The notes under the pieces: model-generated | Seen by the model: the letters and a program-made list of their open reading frames with translations, nothing else | Told to the model about the DNA's origin: nothing | The model's database searches: none | Position numbers and translations under genes: made by a program | Origin: CAXBES01 sp963974915 | GTDB lineage: Bacteria > Bacteroidota > Bacteroidia > Flavobacteriales > Flavobacteriaceae | Assembly (NCBI GenBank): GCA_963974915.1 | Contig: CAXBES010000003.1 | Coordinates: 1 to 64,000 of the forward strand | Direction of reading: 5' to 3' | Length of the DNA: 64,000 bases | Shown here: positions 57,391-64,000 of the stretch, piece by piece | Layout: the number at the start of each line of letters is the position of its first letter | Position numbering within the stretch: the first letter of the stretch is position 1

Positions 57391-58704
57391 TTAAGAATCG
57401 ATTCTCGTTATTTTCGCGCCTATCGCTCTCAAACGTTCATCGATATTCTCATATCCACGATCAATTTGTTCAATATTATGTATGGTACTCGTTCCTTTTG
57501 CAGATAAAGCTGCGATCAAGAGCGAGATTCCTGCTCTAATATCGGGCGAAACCATGGTGGTTGCCTTTAAGGTCGACTTAAAATTATGTCCGATGACTGT
57601 AGCTCTATGCGGATCACAAAGAATAATTTTTGCCCCCATATCGATCAATTTATCGACAAAGAACAATCTACTTTCGAACATCTTTTGGTGTATAAGTACG
57701 CTTCCTTTGGCTTGAGTACAAATTACTAATACAATACTCAACAGATCCGGTGTGAATCCCGGCCAGGGTGCATCGGCAACGGTTAAAATAGAGCCATCTA
57801 TATACCCTTGGATCTCATATTCTTCTTGTGAAGGAATGAAAATATCATCGCCTTGTTTTTCAAGTTTAATTCCCAATTTTCGAAACGTATCCGGGATAAG
57901 TCCTAAGTTTTCCCAGCTAACATCCTTAATTGTGATCTCACTATGGGTCATCGCCGCTAATCCTATCCAACTCCCAATTTCGATCATATCGGGCAGTATT
58001 CTATGGGTACAACCCCCTAAGCTCTCCACGCCTTCTATGATAAGCATATTAGAACCTACTCCTTTGATATCGGCACCCATAGAGTTGAGCATCTTACAAA
58101 GTTGTTGCAAATATGGTTCACAGGCAGCATTGTATATGGTGGTTTGTCCTTTTGCCAGAACAGCTGCCATCACAATGTTTGCGGTTCCGGTAACCGACGC
58201 CTGATCCAACAACATATAAGTTCCTGTAAGTCCGTTTGGAGCTTCAACCCCATAAAAACGTTCTTCTTTATTGTAACGGAATTTAGCTCCCAGATTGATA
58301 AATCCTTCAAAATGCGTATCCAATCTTCTTCTACCAATTTTATCGCCCCCGGGGCGTGGTATATATCCTTTTCCGAAGCGAGCAAGCAAAGGACCCACGA
58401 TCATGATGGAACCACGAAGAGAGCTTCCCTCCTCTTTAAACAGTTCAGATTCGAGATATTCAAGCTTTAGGTCGTCTGCCTTAAATGCATATTTCCCTTT
58501 TCCTAATTTCTGAATTTTTACACCTAAATTCCCCAGGATACCAATTAATTTATTGACATCGCGAATATCGGGTATGTTTTCTATAATAACTTCTTCGGGG
58601 GTTAGTAGTACCGCGCAGAGAATTTGCAAGGCTTCATTTTTAGCGCCTTGCGGACGAATTTCACCTTTCAGTTTATGTCCGCCTTCAATTTGAAAAGTTC
58701 CCAT
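57391..58704 (-). CDS. murA: UDP-N-acetylglucosamine 1-carboxyvinyltransferase, Asp-type active site
   Basis: A 437-residue MurA, the first committed enzyme of peptidoglycan synthesis, adding enolpyruvate from PEP to UDP-GlcNAc. The opening GGHKLKGEIRPQGAKNEALQ has the essential Lys-Asn pair. The loop that in most bacteria reads PGGC has PGGD here (Asp121), the natural substitution that makes MurA insensitive to fosfomycin in other organisms. The substrate-binding GRRRLDTH and the C-terminal ATTMVSPDIRAGISLLIAALSAKG are standard. It is followed in the operon upstream by DUF4290 (17 bp gap). Confidence 0.95.
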   Translation of the reverse strand: MGTFQIEGGHKLKGEIRPQGAKNEALQILCAVLLTPEEVIIENIPDIRDVNKLIGILGNLGVKIQKLGKGKYAFKADDLKLEYLESELFKEEGSSLRGSIMIVGPLLARFGKGYIPRPGGDKIGRRRLDTHFEGFINLGAKFRYNKEERFYGVEAPNGLTGTYMLLDQASVTGTANIVMAAVLAKGQTTIYNAACEPYLQQLCKMLNSMGADIKGVGSNMLIIEGVESLGGCTHRILPDMIEIGSWIGLAAMTHSEITIKDVSWENLGLIPDTFRKLGIKLEKQGDDIFIPSQEEYEIQGYIDGSILTVADAPWPGFTPDLLSIVLVICTQAKGSVLIHQKMFESRLFFVDKLIDMGAKIILCDPHRATVIGHNFKSTLKATTMVSPDIRAGISLLIAALSAKGTSTIHNIEQIDRGYENIDERLRAIGAKITRIDS

Positions 58705-58721
58705 AAATTCTTTTTGAGGAT

Positions 58722-59372
58722 TTAGTAACGCTTACGATTGTTGTTACGATTGGAATTGCTCTTATAATTCTTTTTACTCTGATTGCTGTTGTAGCGCTTC
58801 TTATTTTTCAGTAACTGATCTGCATTCGAAAGATCTTCATTACTGTTCTTAAGATTAATTTTTCCTTCGGAAAGCTCAAATAAATGATTAAAGATCACAT
58901 CGTCTTCAACCGTGTCCTTGTTCCAATTAAGGAAACACTTTTTCATGTGATTCGCAATAGTAAGCACTAAACCTTCCTTCTTATCCCCTTCTTCCCAATT
59001 TACGGCAACATCTATCATTCTTTTAATATTGTTTCCGTAGAAACGGTACTTAGGATGATTTTGTGGATACATTAGTGGCTCCGGACGTTCAGAAAGTTCT
59101 TCTTTAGTAGGAATTGGAAAGGGTGAATCTACATCTAGTTTAAAATCGGAAATAATGAACAACTGATCCCAAAGCATGGGTTGGAAATCTGGCACATCAC
59201 GTAAATGCGGGTTTAAGTTCCCCATCACAGCAATGATACTCTTTGCTAATTTATTTCGTTCTTCTTTTGTTTCGGCAGCAACTGCGTGATCTACCATTTT
59301 TTGAATATGTCTGCCATATTCAGGAATAATGAGCTTAGGACGCTCTGTATTATACTCTATGTTTTCTATCAA
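58722..59372 (-). CDS. DUF4290 family protein
   Basis: A 216-residue cytoplasmic protein of DUF4290, which is restricted to Bacteroidota and regularly located beside murA. The conserved core is LIIPEYGRHIQKMVDHAV, IIAVMGNLNPHLRDVPDFQPMLWDQLFIIS and PKYRFYGNNIKRMIDVAV. The C-terminal tail of about 40 residues is rich in Asn, Lys and Arg and likely disordered (possibly RNA binding). It reads into murA with a gap of 17 bp. Function unknown. Confidence 0.85.
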   Translation of the reverse strand: MIENIEYNTERPKLIIPEYGRHIQKMVDHAVAAETKEERNKLAKSIIAVMGNLNPHLRDVPDFQPMLWDQLFIISDFKLDVDSPFPIPTKEELSERPEPLMYPQNHPKYRFYGNNIKRMIDVAVNWEEGDKKEGLVLTIANHMKKCFLNWNKDTVEDDVIFNHLFELSEGKINLKNSNEDLSNADQLLKNKKRYNSNQSKKNYKSNSNRNNNRKRY

Positions 59373-59479
59373 AATATTTTATTTAAAGGAAAGATCTTTA
59401 TCAATTCCATCTCCTGAAGTGACCTGAATACAGGTTATAAGGGGAGATGTACCTTGTTATTAAGCGCAAAATACTAAAA

Positions 59480-59770
59480 TTATAAGGAAATAACGCCTTC
59501 CACATTAGAAACTTCAAGATATTTTTCGATCACGGCATCCGGAGATTCCATAGTTACCTCTATAGAAACACTGGTGTAGGTCCCTTTAGAAGAATCACGC
59601 GTTTTTATCACTGCATCGGTACCGTCAAATACTGCCTCTATCTCTGCAATTTTTTCAAGGCTCGCAGGGACGATAAATTTAAACATATAAGGTGCAGGCC
59701 ACTTGGTGTCACCTTCTAACTGCTCTTTTAATCTGTTGTAAAAGTCTTCCGTTTTCTGATCGTTCTTCAT
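59480..59770 (-). CDS. DUF493 (YbeD-like) family protein
   Basis: A 96-residue protein of DUF493/YbeD, a small ACT-like regulatory fold. Strand and helix pattern: FYNRLKEQLEGDTKWPAPYMFKFIVPASLEKIAEIEAVFDG, then SKGTYTSVSIEVTMESPDAVIEKYLEVSNVEGVISL. The motif wPxpYxFKFIVP is diagnostic. It is the first gene of the minus-strand run with DUF4290 and murA, separated from the former by 107 bp. Confidence 0.85.
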   Translation of the reverse strand: MKNDQKTEDFYNRLKEQLEGDTKWPAPYMFKFIVPASLEKIAEIEAVFDGTDAVIKTRDSSKGTYTSVSIEVTMESPDAVIEKYLEVSNVEGVISL

Positions 59771-59795
59771 GAAGAAAATTTAAATGTAGGTACTG

Positions 59796-59803
59796 CAAAG
59801 ATA
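59796..59803 (-). promoter_or_regulatory. -7 element for DUF493 gene
   Basis: On the minus strand the sequence TATCTTTG is an exact match to TAnnTTTG, about 26 bases before the start codon. Confidence 0.5.
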
Positions 59804-59914
59804 GACTTTCAGTATCAATTATTATTTACGTACTTTGTCTAATTGGGAATGAATATGTAACAAACTAATAGTGCGAACTCATTTAGTAAGTTAGGTGCAA
59901 TAAAATAGTAACGA

Positions 59915-60460
59915 TTGAAAGCAAAAAGAATTGTAATTTCCGGCGGACCCGGTTCCGGAAAAACAACTTTAATAAATCATCTCGAAGATCAAGGACATAT
60001 TTGTATGCCCGAAATATCGAGAGATGTAATAAAACAAGCGCAACAAGAGGGAATAGAGCAACTCTTCCTAACAAACCCCATCCTCTTTAGTAAAAAGTTG
60101 TTAGAAGGTAGATTACAACAATTCCACAAGGCGAATAAATTTGAAGAAAATAAATTGTTCTATGATCGTGGAATGCCCGATGTAACAGCTTATATGGATT
60201 ATATCAACGCACATTATCCCGCTAATTTTACACAAACCTGTAATCGCTACAGATACGATGCGGTTTTTTTATTACCACCATGGGAAGATATCTATGTTCA
60301 GGATGACGAACGTTATGAATCGTTCGAGCAAGCCGAAATTATCTACGAATTTCTTCTGAAAGGTTATCAGAATTACGATTATGACGTCGTTGAAGTACCC
60401 GTTGGGAGTATTGCCGAAAGAACAGATTATATAATCGATAAACTGAAACATATATTTTGA
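59915..60460 (+). CDS. P-loop NTPase (AAA_28 type)
   Basis: A 181-residue P-loop ATPase of the AAA_28/predicted-kinase type. The Walker A loop is ISGGPGSGKTTLINHLE close to the N-terminus, and the region LFYDRGMPDVTAYMDY is the family's second motif with a likely catalytic Asp. The similar YPANFTQTCNRYRYDAVFLLPPWEDIYVQDDERYES block is a hallmark of this family. The substrate is unknown. The start is TTG at 59915. It overlaps recQ by 4 bp, so the two are translationally coupled. Confidence 0.85.
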   Translation: MKAKRIVISGGPGSGKTTLINHLEDQGHICMPEISRDVIKQAQQEGIEQLFLTNPILFSKKLLEGRLQQFHKANKFEENKLFYDRGMPDVTAYMDYINAHYPANFTQTCNRYRYDAVFLLPPWEDIYVQDDERYESFEQAEIIYEFLLKGYQNYDYDVVEVPVGSIAERTDYIIDKLKHIF

Positions 60461-62355
60461 AGTCACCCCTCCAACTCCTTGAGAAGTACTGGGGTTTTAC
60501 CTCGTTCAGATCCTTTCAAGAAGAGATCATTAACTCGGTATTAAACGGGAAGGACACAGTTGCACTTTTACCCACCGGAGGAGGAAAATCTATTTGTTTT
60601 CAAATTCCGGCTTTGGCGAATGACGGTATTTGTATCGTTATATCGCCACTCGTTGCATTAATGAGTGATCAAGTGAAAAATTTAAAGGAAAGGAATATAA
60701 AAGCGCTTTCCATTATGGGAGGTATTTCATTCGATGAAGTTAGAACAACACTTGACAATGCTATATATGGGAATTACAAATTTCTCTATCTCTCTCCCGA
60801 AAGATTGCAGCAGGAAATGGTACAAAACGCCATCAAACAGATGAATGTAAACTGTATTGCCATAGACGAAGCCCATTGTATTTCGCAATGGGGGAATGAC
60901 TTCAGACCGGCATACAAAAACATTACTATACTCCGAGAACTTCATCCCTTAGCGCCAATTATTGCACTTACCGCTACTGCAACTCCTGAAGTTTTAAAAG
61001 ATACTATTGAAGAATTAAAACTCGAACTTCCTGCCGTTTATAAAGACTCTTTTACACGTGAAAATCTATCGTATCAGGTTTTTAAAGTTGACGATAAACT
61101 CTATAAAATTGAACAAATTCTAAAAGAGAATAATGAATCGGCTATAGTTTATGTACGAAGCAGAAAAAGTGCCGTAGAAACCAGTAATCACTTAAATACT
61201 CTGGGGATTTCGAGTAACTATTATCACGGCGGAATTACCCCTTCTGAAAAAAAGAATCGGTTAGACGCATGGCGTCATGGAAAAACCTCAACAATGGTAG
61301 CGACCAACGCCTTTGGAATGGGCATAGATCACCCCGGAGTACGATATGTTATTCATATTCAATTGCCCGAAAGTTTAGAGAGTTATTACCAAGAAGCGGG
61401 TCGAGCCGGAAGGGATCAAAAAAATGCGACCGCAGTGATTCTTTACAATAACTATGACAAAACCCTTGTTCAAAAGCAATTTGTTGATTCCCTTGCTTCG
61501 CCAAAAGATTTAAAATTGATATATAGAAAACTAAGTAACTACTTCCAAGTATCGTATGGTGAAGGAAGTTTTAAACAATTCAGTTTTAGTTTTACAGATT
61601 TTTGCAATGTGTACGAGCTCAACACCCTGCTAACTTTTAATGGTTTAAATGCATTAGACCGACTGGGAATCATTCAGCTTTCAAAAGAATTTGGCAGAAA
61701 ATCGACACTTAGGTTTTTAGTTTCTTCTGAAGTGCTTCTCGCCTATTTTGAAAAAGATGTGCTTGCATCTATAATCGGAAAAACGATTTTACGATTATAC
61801 GGTGGCATATTTGAAACACCTACCACAATTAATTTGGAACTTATCGCCAAAAAAACGAGTCGGAATATCAGTGAAGTGATCGAGGTACTACAAAAATTGG
61901 AACGCGACCAACTCATTGAGCTTTCATTACATATAACCGATGCTTCAGTGACATTCCTGGTACCCAGAGAAGACGATAAAACGATCAATGTTGTGGCAAA
62001 AGAAGTGGAAACCTTAAATAAAAAAAAGAAAGTTCAGGTTCGATCTGTATTAAATTATATTGAAAACGATACTCTGTGTAGAAATATACAATTGGTAAAT
62101 TATTTTGGTGAAAATGAAACAAAACCCTGCGGAATTTGCTCGGTGTGTACAGCCGAAGGCCCAACTCTAAGCAAAAAGGAAGCTATAGGGTTATCTAAAA
62201 ATATAACTTTGATTTTAAAAGATAGCGAACTGACTTCCCGAGAGATTTCAGAAAAACTTACTTTTGCTGAGACGAAAGTTGTTAAAGTTTTAAGGTTAAT
62301 GCTAGATGCCGGGAAGATTTTGATAAATAATGAGAACAAATACAGATTGAAATAA
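60457..62355 (+). CDS. recQ: RecQ family ATP-dependent DNA helicase
   Basis: A 632-residue 3'-5' DNA helicase used in recombination and replication-fork repair. Helicase motifs in order: FRSFQEEIINSVL (motif 0), LLPTGGGKSICFQIPA (I), IDEAHCISQWG (II), ALTATATP (III), VYVRSRKSAVETS (IV), TNAFGMGIDHPGVRYVIH (V), YYQEAGRAGRDQ (VI). The zinc-binding domain of the RecQ C-terminal region has CRNIQLVNYFGENETKPCGICSVC. No HRDC domain is recognisable, and the C-terminus is a short winged helix. The start is TTG at 60457, overlapping the preceding gene. Confidence 0.95.
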   Translation: MKSPLQLLEKYWGFTSFRSFQEEIINSVLNGKDTVALLPTGGGKSICFQIPALANDGICIVISPLVALMSDQVKNLKERNIKALSIMGGISFDEVRTTLDNAIYGNYKFLYLSPERLQQEMVQNAIKQMNVNCIAIDEAHCISQWGNDFRPAYKNITILRELHPLAPIIALTATATPEVLKDTIEELKLELPAVYKDSFTRENLSYQVFKVDDKLYKIEQILKENNESAIVYVRSRKSAVETSNHLNTLGISSNYYHGGITPSEKKNRLDAWRHGKTSTMVATNAFGMGIDHPGVRYVIHIQLPESLESYYQEAGRAGRDQKNATAVILYNNYDKTLVQKQFVDSLASPKDLKLIYRKLSNYFQVSYGEGSFKQFSFSFTDFCNVYELNTLLTFNGLNALDRLGIIQLSKEFGRKSTLRFLVSSEVLLAYFEKDVLASIIGKTILRLYGGIFETPTTINLELIAKKTSRNISEVIEVLQKLERDQLIELSLHITDASVTFLVPREDDKTINVVAKEVETLNKKKKVQVRSVLNYIENDTLCRNIQLVNYFGENETKPCGICSVCTAEGPTLSKKEAIGLSKNITLILKDSELTSREISEKLTFAETKVVKVLRLMLDAGKILINNENKYRLK

Positions 62356-62379
62356 CAGTTCAAAGTTTCAACAAGTGAA

Positions 62380-62820
62380 ATGACACAGAATGAAAACAAA
62401 ATAGAAATTAATTTTTTAGATCATGTTGCTATTCGTGTAAACGATATCGACGCTTCGGCAGCATGGTATGAAAAAGTCTTAGGACTAACGAAATATCAAC
62501 TACCTGAGTGGGGTGATTTCCCAATTTTCTTGTTCGCAGATAAATCGGGAGTGGCACTTTTTCCGAAGAAATCTGGAAAAAAGGATCGTGGAATAACTTC
62601 TAAAATAAATGCAGTAGATCACTTTGCTTTCAATGTGAATAAGGAGAATTTTGAAAAAGCCAAAAAACGTTATTTAGAATTGAAACTAGATTTTACATTT
62701 GAAGATCACCATTTTTTTCATTCAATTTACACCAAAGATCCCGATAATTATACTGTTGAATTAACAACACTTGTTGTCGATGAAAAAAACTTTTATAAAA
62801 AACCGAAGAATATAGAATGA
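62380..62820 (+). CDS. VOC superfamily protein (glyoxalase-like)
   Basis: A 146-residue VOC-fold protein. The first metal-ligand His is in FLDHVAIRVNDIDASAAWYEKVLGL, the second module has VDHFAFNVNKENFEKAKKRYLELKLDF, and the terminal strand ends YTVELTTLV with Glu as expected metal ligand. The set His, His, Glu makes a metalloenzyme plausible. It sits 24 bp after recQ and overlaps fmt by 4 bp (ATGA), so it is coupled to that gene. Confidence 0.85.
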   Translation: MTQNENKIEINFLDHVAIRVNDIDASAAWYEKVLGLTKYQLPEWGDFPIFLFADKSGVALFPKKSGKKDRGITSKINAVDHFAFNVNKENFEKAKKRYLELKLDFTFEDHHFFHSIYTKDPDNYTVELTTLVVDEKNFYKKPKNIE

Positions 62821-63764
62821 GAGATCTAAGAATAGTATTTCTGGGAACGCCGGATTTCGCCGTGGGGATATTACGAACCCTAGTGGAAGAAGGAAAGAAT
62901 ATAGTGGGAGTAATTACCGCTCCCGATCGCCCGGCGGGACGAGGAAGAAAACTAAGACCATCTGCCGTAAAGGAATATGCTGTTACTCAAGGTCTCCCGG
63001 TACTTCAACCCACTAACCTTAAAAATAAAGAATTCTTAGTTCAATTAAGAGATTTAAATGCAAATCTTCAAGTGATAGTAGCATTTAGAATGCTTCCAAA
63101 AGTAGTGTGGGCAATGCCGGAGTTTGGGACATTTAACCTCCACGCATCCTTATTACCGCAATATAGAGGAGCTGCCCCCATAAATTGGGCGATCATCAAC
63201 AGAGAAAAGAGAACAGGTGTCACTACTTTTTTTATAGATGAAAAGATCGATACAGGAGCCATCATTCTGAAGTCTGAACTGGAAATCACCAAGGATGAGA
63301 CTGCAGGTACACTTCATGATAAACTAATGGTTTTAGGAAGTAAGTTAGTTTCTGAAACTGTCTCGCAAATTGAAAAAGGCGAAGTAACTACCACCGTCCA
63401 GCCGGAATCTGAAATATTAAAGGAAGCTCCTAAACTTACTACAGAAAACACGAAGATAGATTGGAGGCTACCTGCCGAAGAAATTGAAGCTTTTGTTCGT
63501 GGCTTATCGCCCTACCCGGTTGCATGGACCACTCTTGAGAATTCTAATGAGAGTCTAAAATTGAAGATATATAGCGCAAAAGGAATTAAAGAGCCCCATA
63601 GTTTAGAGACTGGCAGAGTGATTTCGGACAAAAAAGAGTTAAAAATCGCTGTAATTGATGGTTATATATATATTAAGGAGTTGCAATTGCCCGGAAAACG
63701 AAAAATGGACGTTTCCTCCTTATTGAATGGTTATACCTTTACTGAAACTGCAAAAGTTATGTAA
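62817..63764 (+). CDS. fmt: methionyl-tRNA formyltransferase
   Basis: A 315-residue formyltransferase that transfers formyl from 10-formyl-THF to initiator Met-tRNA. The opening RIVFLGTPDFAVGIL, the DRPAGRGRKLRPSAVKE tRNA-binding loop, and the core FNLHASLLPQYRGAAPINWAI with the catalytic Asn-His pair (FNLH) and SLLPxYRGAAPI are all standard. The C-terminal domain starts near WRLPAEEIEAFVRGLSPYPVAW. Fmt in this group is encoded near recQ in Flavobacteriaceae. Confidence 0.95.
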   Translation: MRDLRIVFLGTPDFAVGILRTLVEEGKNIVGVITAPDRPAGRGRKLRPSAVKEYAVTQGLPVLQPTNLKNKEFLVQLRDLNANLQVIVAFRMLPKVVWAMPEFGTFNLHASLLPQYRGAAPINWAIINREKRTGVTTFFIDEKIDTGAIILKSELEITKDETAGTLHDKLMVLGSKLVSETVSQIEKGEVTTTVQPESEILKEAPKLTTENTKIDWRLPAEEIEAFVRGLSPYPVAWTTLENSNESLKLKIYSAKGIKEPHSLETGRVISDKKELKIAVIDGYIYIKELQLPGKRKMDVSSLLNGYTFTETAKVM

Positions 63765-63867
63765 CCCCTTGCTATCACTGATTCTCTTAAATTGCGTTAA
63801 AATCGTCTGGGTTTATTAACAAACATCCGAAGTTATTAACAAAAACCTGCATTTCGCACGGTATTGC

Positions 63868-63897
63868 TTGCCTGAACCGATATTCCTGTTAAATTTG
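63868..63897 (+). promoter_or_regulatory. promoter of HU gene
   Basis: TAAATTTG at 63890-63897 matches TAnnTTTG exactly with TTG at 63868-63870, 19 bases upstream. The start codon at 63945 follows after a leader of about 40 bases. Confidence 0.65.
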
Positions 63898-63944
63898 TAA
63901 AGCAATTTAATTGAAGTTTAACCAAACATTTTAATTTAAACCTT

Positions 63945-64000
63945 ATGAACAAATCAGATTTAATCGATGGTATGGCAGCAGATGCCGGAATCACAAAAGC
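63945..64000 (+). CDS. HU family DNA-binding protein, partial (cut by window end)
   Basis: Only the first 18 codons are within the window: MNKSDLIDGMAADAGITK. The pattern MNKxxLIxxxAxxAGxTK is that of the N-terminal helices of HU/IHF proteins, which bend DNA as dimers and organise the nucleoid. It has a consensus promoter upstream. Confidence 0.8.
   Translation, partial: MNKSDLIDGMAADAGITK

Noticed and set aside
1..64000. Integrase, transposase or phage genes to explain the mobile region
   Set aside because: I found no protein with tyrosine or serine recombinase, DDE transposase or phage structural features; the S74 protein has a secretion signal and adhesin repeats and is not part of a phage module.

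Overview
The window is low-GC DNA (roughly one third G+C by eye) from a member of the Flavobacteriaceae (phylum Bacteroidota), probably marine; I cannot name the genus. The evidence is consistent: Bacteroidota -7 promoter elements of the form TAnnTTTG in front of many genes, no clear Shine-Dalgarno sequences, a type IX secretion C-terminal domain, DUF6090, DUF4290 and DUF2911 families, SigZ, an Asp-type MurA, and a SusC-like TonB receptor with an N-terminal carboxypeptidase-like domain. I saw no rRNA, tRNA, CRISPR array, insertion sequence, phage gene or integrase.

Region 1 (1-10.1 kb) is an accessory array. Ten unrelated single genes, all on the + strand (DUF6090 x2, YoaK-like DUF1275, NTF2-like, PLP decarboxylase, alpha/beta hydrolase-like, TolB-like and NHL-like propellers, small membrane and lipoproteins) are separated by 55-240 bp spacers, and an eleventh (DUF6090) follows. 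Most spacers can fold into one long imperfect hairpin whose outer arms end in ...AAC and GTT... This is the layout of integron attC sites and gene cassettes. The loops carry a recurring promoter-like core. DUF6090 occurs three times intact and several more times as decayed fragments.

Region 2 (11.1-14.5 kb) is an operon for a His/Cys-rich exported protein, a TonB-dependent receptor and a surface lipoprotein, probably for metal uptake. Region 3 (14.6-29.5 kb) alternates further cassette-like single genes (MDR reductase, SRPBCC protein, membrane protein, exported intradiol dioxygenase-like protein, acetyltransferase, VOC protein) with an aminotransferase, a lipoprotein pyrophosphatase, a peroxiredoxin/DUF6503 pair and a SRAP DNA-crosslink protein. 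Gene spacing is wide and decayed pieces are common.

Region 4 (29.5-44.6 kb) holds HPP, an AlkD-like repair protein, a T9SS-secreted leucine-rich repeat protein, OsmC, a TPR-LuxR regulator, a large YadA-head/peptidase-S74 surface protein, an AraC regulator broken by a frameshift in an A tract, an exported cupin, an arsR-arsC-acr3 arsenic operon and a retropepsin-PDZ protein. Region 5 (45-52.5 kb) starts with a previously unlisted 37-residue peptide with 14 cysteines, directly upstream of a SigZ-type sigma factor with a Cys-rich tail. It continues through MarC, DUF4256, PD40, cupin and VOC proteins to an LTA-synthase-like enzyme coupled to a GDPD-like phosphodiesterase.

Region 6 (52.5-64 kb) is mostly conserved chromosome: DUF2490, DUF2911, SRPBCC plus photolyase, a 4Fe-4S mono-cluster protein, murA-DUF4290-DUF493 on the minus strand, then an NTPase-recQ-VOC-fmt run with overlapping genes. 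The window ends in the first codons of an HU-family DNA-binding protein.
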